From positions 1 to 41,013 of the forward strand of contig NZ_JANIBL010000046.1 in NCBI RefSeq assembly GCF_024505055.1: a DNA stretch of 41,013 nt, in the 5' to 3' direction. The position numbers and the translations under genes are program-made. Below the pieces are notes generated by a model. The model had not been told where the DNA came from. It saw only the letters and a list, made by a program, of their open reading frames with translations, and did no database searches. Origin of the DNA: Methylomonas rosea. Its GTDB lineage: Bacteria > Pseudomonadota > Gammaproteobacteria > Methylococcales > Methylomonadaceae. Shown here one piece after another: positions 9,333-16,720 of this stretch (positions are counted from its first letter, which is position 1; each line of letters starts with the position of its first letter).

Positions 9333-9554
9333 TTACTCCAATTTGGTAAATTTACTCACAAAGCTGATTTGGCAGTTTTGACCTGTTATCCCAGACGCAA
9401 AGCTCCTTTGGTGGCGTAAGTAAGAGTCGTACATTGCACAGCCATCATGCGAATGAAAGTTTATGAAAGGGTCGTAGCCTTTTTGGGCAAAAAAGGAATG
9501 ACAGAGCTGTTGAGACAATGTCAATTGATTTTGGGGTTTAATTGGTTTTTCCAT
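9333..9554 (-). CDS. Small hypothetical protein (73 aa)
   Basis: I do not recognise this protein. The ATG at 9554 is preceded by TTGGAGAA with GGAG 7 bases away, a good ribosome-binding site; a longer TTG start 12 bases upstream is less likely because it overlaps that site. The product is soluble, rich in Gln, Ser and His (SHDGCAMYDSYLRHQRS), with two cysteines early on and two later, no signal peptide and no membrane segment. It lies alone on the minus strand between DUF3422 and the divergent mepK-like gene. The second half could have been altered by a frameshift. Codon use is unremarkable. Confidence 0.45.
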   Translation of the reverse strand: MEKPIKPQNQLTLSQQLCHSFFAQKGYDPFINFHSHDGCAMYDSYLRHQRSFASGITGQNCQISFVSKFTKLE

Positions 9555-10032
9555 GTTGTTCTCCAATGATTTGCAGTCGAGATACCATACGCTTTCTAGG
9601 AAAAAGCTTCTGTGAAACGCGGTTCGTAGTTAAAAATATTTTGTGTTTTTATCAAAAAAATGGCGACAAATCAGCCCGAGTCACTAATGCTGAATTTTTT
9701 GTTTTACAGGGCAGCCCGATCCACACACCAAAACCGTTAAATTGTTTACGTTTCCCTCAGTTGTCAGGCGATTCCTGGTGTTTTTATGGCTGTCGGGAAA
9801 ACCCTAAAAGTGCCGAAAATAAGCAGCGCACGCGAGATTTCAACCTAGATTTGAGTGGCAAGTCGATGCGGTTTGATTGTCTGCAAGCTTCTCCTTTGTA
9901 AGCAATCCTTGTGGCAAAATGTCGGCAAAAGCAAATTAGAAATGTGACAGAGTGCTATAATCACAGAAACCCGTTGGTCATTAGCCTTCGGAATCATCAC
10001 TATCCGAATGATGTTGAATCAGGAGATTATGG
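9555..10032. other. Intergenic region upstream of mepK-like gene
   Basis: This 478-base gap separates two divergent genes. A plus-strand frame (9542-9901) is open but has a Cys/Phe-rich, low-quality composition and no ribosome-binding site, so I do not call it. The right end carries the promoter described separately. Confidence 0.4.
9953..9961 (+). promoter_or_regulatory. Extended -10 promoter for mepK-like gene
   Basis: TGCTATAAT is a perfect -10 hexamer with the TGn extension. No good -35 is present, which is normal for extended -10 promoters. It would give a leader of about 65 bases ending in the AGGAG site at 10021-10025. Confidence 0.5.
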
Positions 10033-11007
10033 ATGCTGAGACATAATTTAGAAAATCAAGACAATAAGCAAGACGACGTAGAGCTGTCTCGACGCAGCTT
10101 CTTTGGACGTCTGGCTGTTGGTGCTGTTTTATCTATTGCAATGCCCGGCGTGGTTCATGCTGCGAAAAGCGTAGCGGTAAAAGCAGATAAAAATCATCGA
10201 TTGGCGAAGTCGGCAAGGAGCGCAGTGCGCTTACCTAAACATGGAGCCATTCAGGCGACCAAGGCTGTTCGTCAACCTGCCAAATTAAATAAAAGCGCTG
10301 GCGGCAATAACCTTAAACCCGTTGCCGGCGAGCATGGGCGCTTGCATACCGCGCATGCGGAGCGCCACATCCAGCATGACTCTCGCGTGAGAGATATTTA
10401 CACCGGCAAAAAGCAACATGTAACTGCGTCCTACCATGCCAATCGTCATAGTAATCAGGGAGGTAGAGCGCAGTCGATTATTCAACCAGCGCCAAGAGAA
10501 GCATTCATGGAGCCAAGCCAAGACTCGCTGTTCTTGGCTGATCACGGTCGTTTTGCGACTCATCGGGCCTTGGCGTTTCAAAATCCGCACACTGGGGACA
10601 AATTGAGCCTGACGTATTTTGAACGAGGCCGTTACCTTAGCGATGCGTTGAATGAAATCAGCTTTTTGTTGCGCGATTATCGCACCGACGATGTGCATCC
10701 TATCGATCCGGAGTTGCTGGATCAACTACACGATTTGAAACAGATTTTGGGTTTGAATCAACCATTTGATGTCATCTGCGGTTATCGTTCGCCATTAACC
10801 AACGCTAAACTGCATGCCGAGAACTCGGGTGTTGCCAATAACAGCTTCCACATGCACGGTCGGGCAGTGGATATTCGCATTGAGCGCTTCGATCTTCGGC
10901 GTATTCATAGTGCGGCGCTGGCCATGCACCGTGGCGGAGTCGGATATTACCCCGAGTCAAACTTCATCCACCTGGATACCGGAACCTTCAGAACTTGGAA
11001 GTTATAG
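10033..11007 (+). CDS. mepK: TAT-exported DUF882/M15 peptidoglycan endopeptidase, MepK-like
   Basis: The C-terminal half (about 185-324) is a DUF882/peptidase M15 zinc domain. The metal ligands are visible in SFHMHGRAVDI (H273, D280) and FIHLDTG (H313), with the same 7- and 40-residue spacing as in E. coli MepK (YcbK), which cleaves 3-3 cross-links made by L,D-transpeptidases. The N-terminus has a twin-arginine signal (ELSRRSFFGRLAVGAVLS) ending near VHAAKS, so it acts folded in the periplasm. A long Lys/His/Ala-rich linker (45-170) joins the two and is unusual; it may bind cell wall. An AGGAG site 7 bases upstream fixes the start at 10033 rather than the overlapping ATG at 10029. An LdtD-like gene is convergent. 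Confidence 0.88.
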   Translation: MLRHNLENQDNKQDDVELSRRSFFGRLAVGAVLSIAMPGVVHAAKSVAVKADKNHRLAKSARSAVRLPKHGAIQATKAVRQPAKLNKSAGGNNLKPVAGEHGRLHTAHAERHIQHDSRVRDIYTGKKQHVTASYHANRHSNQGGRAQSIIQPAPREAFMEPSQDSLFLADHGRFATHRALAFQNPHTGDKLSLTYFERGRYLSDALNEISFLLRDYRTDDVHPIDPELLDQLHDLKQILGLNQPFDVICGYRSPLTNAKLHAENSGVANNSFHMHGRAVDIRIERFDLRRIHSAALAMHRGGVGYYPESNFIHLDTGTFRTWKL

Positions 11008-11021
11008 AGTCCCTCGCTCAT

Positions 11022-11051
11022 AAAAAAAGCGCCATTTGTGGCGCTTTTTTT
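11022..11051. terminator. Bidirectional terminator between mepK-like and ldtD-like genes
   Basis: AAAAAAAGCGCCA, a short loop and TGGCGCTTTTTTT form a nearly symmetrical hairpin with T-runs in both directions, suited to two convergent genes. Confidence 0.9.
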
Positions 11052-11072
11052 ATGCCTGCTCGATTTTGCGGC

Positions 11073-12842
11073 TTATGGATTAGTGCTGACGTCCGTACTT
11101 TTACTCATTACCAATTGATTATTCGGAGTCGAACTGGCCGCAGTTGGCGAATGAATTTTGTTCAAGGCCTTCTTAAGTTGCTCGTCCTGTCCGTATACGT
11201 CCGGATAGAAACGTAACTGGTTTTGGTGATCGACAAATGTAGTGCCGTAATAAAACAGTACCGGTACCGCGCGTTTTAGCGTGACATGGCGGGTTTTGGG
11301 GGCCGACATCGCTTGCTTGATGGATTCTTTATCCCAGCCTGCCTGGTCGCCCAGCACAAATTGGGCTAGCTCTTCAGGTGCCGATACCCGCACGCAGCCA
11401 TGGCTTAAGTCGCGGCGAGGGCGTTTAAAGGCGGCATGACCGGGAGTATCGTGTAAATACACGTCCGCCGTATTTGGGAATACGAATTTGACCCGTCCCA
11501 ATGGGTTTTTCTTGCCCGGGCGCTGCCGTGCGCGCAAATAGCTGCCGCCGCCTTTTTCTTCGCTGTTTTGGTGTCTTACCAGTTCGATGTCCTGGCTGGC
11601 TAAATAGCCTTCGTTGTTTGCCGCTTTGGGTAGAATTTCCTTCTCATAAATGGTTTTTGGAATATTCCAGTAAGGCATAAATTCCAGATATTTCATTTCT
11701 TCCCAAAGTACCGGTGTTTGGTTGCTCTGGGATTTGCCTACTACCACTTTCATATTTAGCGGATTGGGATCGTCGATTGAATTGAACGCCCATAATTCAA
11801 AGGCCGGGATATTAACCACAATCATTGGCCCGTCGGTAGTGTCCGGAATCCAGCGCGCGCGCTCCATGGCCAACGCGATCTGGGCGATTTTTTCGCTCGA
11901 AGATTGATTGAATAATGCAGCAGTTGCCGAGCCAATCACGCCATCGGCCGTTAAACCTTGCTGTTGCTGGACTTTTTTCACAGCGGCAACCAAATCGTTG
12001 TCGTAAGTTTTACTATCCGCGGCATTATTGTCCAGTAGGCCCATGTCCCGCAGCCGTTGACGCAGATAAACGATATGCGGATGCTTATCGCCGGGACGTA
12101 GCATTTTGCCTGGCTTGAATTCCTGCGACCCCGTTTGATTCCCCAACTGCTGCAAGCGGGTCAAAATTTGTTTGAGTTGCTGGTATTGCTTGGTTTTAGG
12201 CTCAAACTGCCCGACCACCTCGGTCAACGTTTGCGATGCCAAGTGTTGTTTCAACAAACCGGCCAAATCCAAAGCAGGTTTGGGGGCAATATGTACCGGA
12301 TACTCAACATCGCGCGGATCTACTTGGCCTTGCCGCAAATCGTGCAGATAACGTACCAAGGACACGGTCAAAGCCACATCGTAACCCGAAACGGCAGTGT
12401 TATCCGGATTTGGGCCGCTGATCAGCTGTTTCAGGCGGTCAACGTCATAATTGGCAGGATTCAACGCATCGTTGGATGCATTGTTTAATATGCTCAACAA
12501 GTCGTTAAGGTTTTTTTCCGAGCGATTGGCGGTAAACCAGATCGGTTGAAATTGGGTGTTGAGGTAGATTTGGCTAACAAGCTCACTAACGCGGCTAAAA
12601 TCGGCGCGCAACAACAGCGGATGGTGTTTGCTAAGCAGAATCGCGCCAATCGGATTGTCGGCAGGAATAGGATTAACGATCTCGGGAACGCTATTTATAG
12701 AAGGTAGGCTGGTTTCGGGCGCTACAGCAGGCATATCTGCGCTCAATGCCTGCTCTGTTCCGGCATAATAAATACAGGCCGCCAACGCTAACCGAGCATA
12801 CCTATGGCGCGAATCTTTTAGGGCGTGCGATTTAGTTATCAT
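11073..12842 (-). CDS. ldtD: L,D-transpeptidase of the YcbB/LdtD type
   Basis: This periplasmic enzyme forms 3-3 (mDap-mDap) peptidoglycan cross-links. A signal peptide covers about residues 1-34 (ALAACIYYAGTEQALS), followed by the N-terminal scaffold region of YcbB (about 65-230), a peptidoglycan-binding PG_binding_1 repeat (HPHIVYLRQRLRDMG and QQQGLTADGVIGSATAALF, about 255-315) and a YkuD catalytic domain (about 345-510). The active-site motif is SHGCVRVSAPEELA with C483, and a conserved His lies in YLHDTPGHAAF. At 589 residues it is close to E. coli LdtD. In E. coli ycbB and ycbK are neighbours on one strand; here the pair is convergent. A Ser/Thr-rich tail (SPTAASSTP) extends past the domain. 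Confidence 0.92.
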   Translation of the reverse strand: MITKSHALKDSRHRYARLALAACIYYAGTEQALSADMPAVAPETSLPSINSVPEIVNPIPADNPIGAILLSKHHPLLLRADFSRVSELVSQIYLNTQFQPIWFTANRSEKNLNDLLSILNNASNDALNPANYDVDRLKQLISGPNPDNTAVSGYDVALTVSLVRYLHDLRQGQVDPRDVEYPVHIAPKPALDLAGLLKQHLASQTLTEVVGQFEPKTKQYQQLKQILTRLQQLGNQTGSQEFKPGKMLRPGDKHPHIVYLRQRLRDMGLLDNNAADSKTYDNDLVAAVKKVQQQQGLTADGVIGSATAALFNQSSSEKIAQIALAMERARWIPDTTDGPMIVVNIPAFELWAFNSIDDPNPLNMKVVVGKSQSNQTPVLWEEMKYLEFMPYWNIPKTIYEKEILPKAANNEGYLASQDIELVRHQNSEEKGGGSYLRARQRPGKKNPLGRVKFVFPNTADVYLHDTPGHAAFKRPRRDLSHGCVRVSAPEELAQFVLGDQAGWDKESIKQAMSAPKTRHVTLKRAVPVLFYYGTTFVDHQNQLRFYPDVYGQDEQLKKALNKIHSPTAASSTPNNQLVMSKSTDVSTNP

Positions 12843-13153
12843 GGTTACACGAATAGGGTTCGAATTTGAAGTTTATCGTCTGCTTTGCGGTTAAGACAGA
12901 CCGCCAAGCTAATCAATATAATATTAGTCTAATTGTACCCTGTTATGACAACAATTGACGCGGAAAGCTTGGCAAGGCTTTATCTGTTGAGGTCCTGGGA
13001 GGACGGCGAAATTGCTTACAGAGTTTGTTACGTCTCCGGCGACTGTAACTGCTCAACCCTAAACAATGGCCAATCGGATGAGTTGGGCGGCCAATCAAAT
13101 TCAATAGCGCCGGTTTATTCACTTCCAAATCTATAGCTCCTCACCATCCCGCT
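12843..13153. other. Gap between ldtD and fsa without a confident gene
   Basis: The left 90 bases are A/T-rich and should hold the ldtD promoter. A plus-strand frame (12945-13136, MTTIDAESLARLYLL...) is open but has no ribosome-binding site and ends 18 bases from the convergent fsa stop. I see no known motif in it, so it is noted and not called. Confidence 0.4.
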
Positions 13154-13828
13154 TTAAGTTTCAAAAGACAATTTATCGGCAAATGCTGCCTGCCAGTCAT
13201 GGCTGAATTTCTCAACGGCTGCGTCGGTAGCTGGGGTGGTCAAGATTTGCTGGGCAATATCCAGCGGCAAGGTTACGGCGCCAACGCCTAGTTTTAGTAC
13301 TTGCAATACCTGATTAACGTTTTTGAAGCTGGCAACCAAAAGTTTGCCGGGCAATTGGTAGCGGTCGATTAAGGCTTGCAAATCGGCGACTACAGCAATG
13401 CCGTCAAAGCCTTGATTGTCAATGCGGTTGAGATAAGGTGCCAGGTAGTCCGCACCATGTAGCGCTGCAAGCATGCCTTGCTGGACATTGTAAATCGCAG
13501 TAGCTAATAGCGGGATATTATCCTTCTTCAGCTGTTTGATAGCAGTTAAGCCGGCGGTATGCGCGGGTATTTTGACGATAATGTCGAACGGCAATTCTTG
13601 GAGTTTGTGGGCTTCCGCGATGATACCGTCTACCGAGTTATTAACTACTTGCACATGAAACCGCGCTTGTGGGCTGATGATGTCTGTCAGTACCGTCAAC
13701 AGTTCCTGTAGACCCATACCGCTGGCCGCCATAATCGACGGATTGGTGGTAACGCCCGCCAAGGGGAAGGCTGGGCAAAGGTTTTTGATGCCGTTTACAT
13801 CGGCACTGTCTAAATATATTTCTAACAT
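13154..13828 (-). CDS. fsa: Fructose-6-phosphate aldolase / transaldolase-like protein
   Basis: The product is a short (224-residue) TIM-barrel aldolase of the transaldolase superfamily, very like E. coli FsaA: the start LEIYLDSADV, FPLAGVTTNPSIMAA, NRIDNQGFDGIAVV, ASFKNVNQVL and TLPLDIAQQIL match it closely. The Schiff-base lysine is K86 in DIIVKIP. FSA enzymes cleave fructose 6-phosphate to dihydroxyacetone and glyceraldehyde 3-phosphate; members of this short family may instead act as transaldolases. In a ribulose monophosphate methanotroph a transaldolase role in regenerating the C1 acceptor is plausible, but sequence alone does not settle which. It is 62 bases downstream of the Rof-like gene on the same strand. 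Confidence 0.9.
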   Translation of the reverse strand: MLEIYLDSADVNGIKNLCPAFPLAGVTTNPSIMAASGMGLQELLTVLTDIISPQARFHVQVVNNSVDGIIAEAHKLQELPFDIIVKIPAHTAGLTAIKQLKKDNIPLLATAIYNVQQGMLAALHGADYLAPYLNRIDNQGFDGIAVVADLQALIDRYQLPGKLLVASFKNVNQVLQVLKLGVGAVTLPLDIAQQILTTPATDAAVEKFSHDWQAAFADKLSFET

Positions 13829-13890
13829 GGAACCAGGATTGTGATTTTGCGGATAACGGCGACCAGTATAACCAGTGCTGTTAGATGGTT

Positions 13891-14139
13891 TTAGAAAATT
13901 ACCTCGGTAAAGCGCGCGTTTGGCGTCAGTACTTGCAGTTTTGCCAGTTGATCCAGCGTGATTTTCTCGGCAGGGTTATGGTCCAGTAACAGAACTTCGC
14001 GCTTTTCTTCGGTCACGATATTCAGTGCCCGGCCCTCGACGATTCTTTTGTCGTTTAAGGTCAATCTAACCTGATAGCCGTAAAGACAGGCAATTTCGAT
14101 ATAGTCGTGCAAATCGCAAGCGATACGGCATTCGCTCAT
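13891..14139 (-). CDS. rof: Rof (YaeO)-like Rho-binding antiterminator
   Basis: This 82-residue protein resembles E. coli Rof/YaeO, a small Sm-like fold that binds Rho and blocks its RNA entry site, reducing Rho-dependent termination. The family's opening pattern CDLHDYIEIACLYGYQVRLTL corresponds to CDDYDNLELACQHH in E. coli, and the barrel continues with EGRALNIVTEEKREVLLL and KITLDQLAKLQVL. The frame is open 20 codons further upstream, but GGGGAG lies 7 bases before the ATG at 14139 and the family begins there. It probably shares a transcript with fsa. Confidence 0.85.
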   Translation of the reverse strand: MSECRIACDLHDYIEIACLYGYQVRLTLNDKRIVEGRALNIVTEEKREVLLLDHNPAEKITLDQLAKLQVLTPNARFTEVIF

Positions 14140-14203
14140 GGCAGTCTCCCCTTGAGTTTTTTGCTGATCGATCTTACTCTCGGCGTTTCTGCTTGCCAAT
14201 CAT

Positions 14204-15394
14204 GTGGGGCAAATTACTTTGGATAGCGATTCATCTTCAAGACGCTTGGCGTCTATCGACATCTTGCGCGGCCTAGTCATGGTATTGATGACACTGGATC
14301 ATACCCGTGATTTTTTCAGCGACAGTCATTTCAGCCCGACCGATCTGGATAAGACTTCAATGGCCTTGTTTCTAACCCGCTGGATCACACATTTCTGCGC
14401 TCCGGTATTTGTGTTTTTGGCCGGCACCAGCGCCTATCTGTGGCAGAGTCGCCGGGGAGCGGATGCGCCATTGAGCCGGTTTTTGCTGGAGCGTGGTTTG
14501 TTGCTGCTGGTTTTGACGTGCACATTGGAAGCCTACGCATGGAATTTTCGCGCCGATCTACGGCACATCGACGGCGGCGTGTTGTGGGCTATTGCCTGGT
14601 CGATGATCGCGTTGGCCGGCCTGGTCAAGTTGCCGCTGGGTTGGTATGTGGCGTTTGGCGCTACGATGATAGTGGGGCATAACGCCTTCGATGCGCTCAA
14701 GCCTGCCGATTTGGGTGGTTTTGGTTCTTGGTGGGCAATACTGCATACTGGAGATGATGTGGCATTCGGCGACGGCTGGCTACTCAATCCCTATTACCCG
14801 CTGATTCCTTGGATAGGCGTGATGGCGGTTGGCTTCGGTTTTGGAAAAGTATTGACTAACAAGGTCTGGCGCACGCCGCGCCGGCTTTTTACCTTAGGTC
14901 TAACGCTGCTAGGGGTGTTTTTGGCTTTGCGTTTCAGTAACGTTTACGGCGATCCCAAGCCATGGCAAAGCTATCCGGACCCGGTGTTTACCCTATTATC
15001 TTTTATCAACTGTCATAAATATCCGCCGTCCTTGTTATATCTGTTTATGACCTTGGGACCGGCGCTGCTGGTCTTGGCGCTGGCCGAGGGCAAGGCGGCG
15101 GAACGCGTCGGTTTTTTGCAAGTATTCGGCAGGACCCCGCTGTTCTATTATCTGCTGCACTTGTACCTGATTCATGGTCTGGCAGTATTGGTGGCCGCCA
15201 TTGCAGACGGACCGGTGGCTGCAATAATCGGCGGTGGTATTTGGTCGCCGGAATTGCCGCAAGACTACGGCTATGGTTTACCGGTGGTTTATGGCATTTG
15301 GCTATTTGTGGTGCTAACGCTGTTTCCCATCTGCCAGGGCTTTGAAACCTTAAAAGCTCGCAAGCCGCATTGGCGCTGGCTCAAATACCTGTAA
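14204..15394 (+). CDS. DUF1624 / HGSNAT-like integral membrane protein
   Basis: This 396-residue protein has about 9-10 hydrophobic segments and opens with the hallmark of the heparan-alpha-glucosaminide N-acetyltransferase catalytic family (DUF1624, COG3503): RLASIDILRGLVMVLMTLDHTRDFF. The LDHTRD motif holds the histidine that family members use for transmembrane acyl transfer. Later segments include FCAPVFVFLAGTSAYLW, PLIPWIGVMAVGFGFG and GRTPLFYYLLHLYLIH. The bacterial substrate is unknown. The start is likely GTG at 14204, since an in-frame stop lies at 14165 and the overlapping ATG at 14202 is out of frame; no clear ribosome-binding site is visible. It is divergent from rof. Confidence 0.8.
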   Translation: MGQITLDSDSSSRRLASIDILRGLVMVLMTLDHTRDFFSDSHFSPTDLDKTSMALFLTRWITHFCAPVFVFLAGTSAYLWQSRRGADAPLSRFLLERGLLLLVLTCTLEAYAWNFRADLRHIDGGVLWAIAWSMIALAGLVKLPLGWYVAFGATMIVGHNAFDALKPADLGGFGSWWAILHTGDDVAFGDGWLLNPYYPLIPWIGVMAVGFGFGKVLTNKVWRTPRRLFTLGLTLLGVFLALRFSNVYGDPKPWQSYPDPVFTLLSFINCHKYPPSLLYLFMTLGPALLVLALAEGKAAERVGFLQVFGRTPLFYYLLHLYLIHGLAVLVAAIADGPVAAIIGGGIWSPELPQDYGYGLPVVYGIWLFVVLTLFPICQGFETLKARKPHWRWLKYL

Positions 15395-15518
15395 CTCGCA
15401 TGGAGTGTTTTCCTTGGAATCCTGCGCGCAACCAGCGGCGGCAGCTTTACTTTTCGATGTGAATGCAATAGTTTGCAAGCGACTTTACTGTCGCAATGAA
15501 TCCCATTTGGAGGTCAGT

Positions 15519-16292
15519 ATGAAATGCACTATCGGCTGGATTATTCCTACTTTGCTGGCAACAGCAGCTATGCAAGTGCAGGCTGACGAGCGGGAGGGGG
15601 GCGGGCTTAATGTTGCTTTTACCGATTGCACCGAGTTTGTGGGGGTTGCATCGGTCCCTGAGAGTAAAGCTCGGGTTCTGGTGCCTAGCCAATACCAATT
15701 GGTCGTGGATGACGGCGGGGCAAAATTGGTGGTGCGAATTGCCCATTGCCAAGGTGTGGCGGTGAATAATCGCCCAGCCCAAGCCGGCACGGTGGCCCAC
15801 CTCGGCATCATGCTGTATTCGCCGGACGGTACCGGAACCGATCCCAATACTGCCATCAACAATTACACCGTCACCTATGCTAGCAATGTGCCCGCTTTGG
15901 TCAACGGTTTACGCAAACAAGGCGTACCTGCTCAATGGGACGGCAATTTGACCTATGAAGTGACTCCGACAAGCGCAACAAACGAGTTTTACGCAGCGGT
16001 TTCTCCAGACGGCCCCGGCACTATTACATGGTTTTTACATGGAGCCGTTACCGAGCCGGCCATTGCCAGCGAGTTTCTGGCAAATTGGTGGTTTTATTCC
16101 AAAAAAGGCGAAGTCAAAATGGCGACCAGCATAGGGCAGATATATTTTGATTTTGGTTCAACAGTCTCTTTCTTTACAGCCAGGGATGGCGTCATCGGCG
16201 ACTTGCTTGGCGGCAATAGCGTTGCAAATTTTGCCTTAAGTTTTCGCGGCAAGTTTTCGAACGGCCAAATGGCTGTGACCCGTGCGCGGTAA
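15519..16292 (+). CDS. Secreted protein of unknown function
   Basis: I do not recognise this 257-residue protein. The ATG at 15519 has GGAGG 6 bases upstream, so the longer frame from 15405 is rejected. A Sec signal peptide covers about residues 1-23 (WIIPTLLATAAMQVQA, cleavage before DE). The mature part is rich in beta-type segments and small residues (VLVPSQYQLVVDDGGAKLVVRI; GIMLYSPDGTGT; WFLHGAVTEPA), with two cysteines that could pair. A faint likeness to acetoacetate-decarboxylase-like beta barrels (VPSQYQ..., W...L) is only an impression. It stands alone on the plus strand and is convergent with the 36-codon gene downstream. Confidence 0.75.
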   Translation: MKCTIGWIIPTLLATAAMQVQADEREGGGLNVAFTDCTEFVGVASVPESKARVLVPSQYQLVVDDGGAKLVVRIAHCQGVAVNNRPAQAGTVAHLGIMLYSPDGTGTDPNTAINNYTVTYASNVPALVNGLRKQGVPAQWDGNLTYEVTPTSATNEFYAAVSPDGPGTITWFLHGAVTEPAIASEFLANWWFYSKKGEVKMATSIGQIYFDFGSTVSFFTARDGVIGDLLGGNSVANFALSFRGKFSNGQMAVTRAR

Positions 16293-16307
16293 AATTTTAA
16301 ACAACCA

Positions 16308-16418
16308 TTAAGCAGGTGTAGTTTCCTTGGTCTGCTTTTGTTTATTCAACTGAGTTAAAAAATAGCTTTGATAGTTCCAGCCGGGACGTGGCGGTGGTGG
16401 TTGGTGAGCGAATGGCAT
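16308..16418 (-). CDS. 36-aa proline-rich small protein
   Basis: The ATG at 16418 is preceded by AGAGG at a 6-base spacing, and 36 codons follow to a TAA. The peptide opens MPFAHQPPPPRPGWNYQSY and ends in a Lys/Gln/Thr-rich tail. It has no membrane segment. Family unknown to me. Its leader (16419-16720) is unusually structured: a terminator-like hairpin ends 37 bases upstream, and a 12-base stretch at 16676-16687 is exactly complementary to codons 3-6. This points to a regulated, real gene, but short frames arise by chance too. Confidence 0.5.
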   Translation of the reverse strand: MPFAHQPPPPRPGWNYQSYFLTQLNKQKQTKETTPA

Positions 16419-16720
16419 AATAAACCTCTGTGGTGCATTGATTAGGGATAAAAGATGCTCCCGCCGGCTCAGCAACGATGCGCTCTATTGCTTTAATCGA
16501 GTCTGCGGGAGCATTAACTAGGAAATATTGAAACTAATACACTGCGAGGGAGAATCTACCAGCGAAAAGCCGACAAGCAAGAGCGGGTAAAATTTTACTG
16601 CGATGAAATACAGTCCAACTGTGTCTCGCCGTTCTGTCGATAAAGTGACTGACGGAACGGCGAGGTGTCCTAGGTTTCGCTCACCAATGTAATTGTTCGG
16701 AGAGCGAGGATTGACGCAAC
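16419..16720 (-). promoter_or_regulatory. Structured intergenic element A (possible leader RNA)
   Basis: Read on the minus strand it holds, in order: TTGGTGAGCGAA (16687-16676, complementary to codons 3-6 of the 36-aa gene), a 14-bp stem (16625-16638 with 16651-16664, one wobble on the plus strand), the palindrome GTAAAATTTTAC (16587-16598), a block shared with element B (16581-16520, including GCTGGTAGATTC and CTTGCTT), and a 10-bp stem ATGCTCCCGC/GCGGGAGCAT (16455-16514) followed by CTTTTATC. It lies downstream of rhlE and could be its 3' untranslated part, a leader of the short gene, or a dispersed repeat. Confidence 0.45.

Noticed and set aside
9394..9440. GACGCAAAGC on the plus strand looked like part of a GEMM (c-di-GMP-I) riboswitch.
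   Set aside because: The partner half with the CACGCA...GGGCAAACC pattern and the tetraloop receptor are missing, and the stretch lies inside the minus-strand gene at 9333-9554.
9542..9901. Open plus-strand frame of 119 codons.
   Set aside because: No ribosome-binding site, Cys/Phe-rich random-looking product, and overlap with the start of a better supported minus-strand gene.
12848..12866. GGGTTCGAATTT resembles a tRNA T-arm.
   Set aside because: No acceptor or anticodon stem can be formed around it.
12933..13136. Open plus-strand frame of 67 codons between ldtD and fsa.
   Set aside because: No ribosome-binding site, no recognisable motif and no terminator of its own.
15405..15518. Upstream extension of the secreted-protein gene.
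   Set aside because: The GGAGG site and the signal peptide both place the start at 15519.
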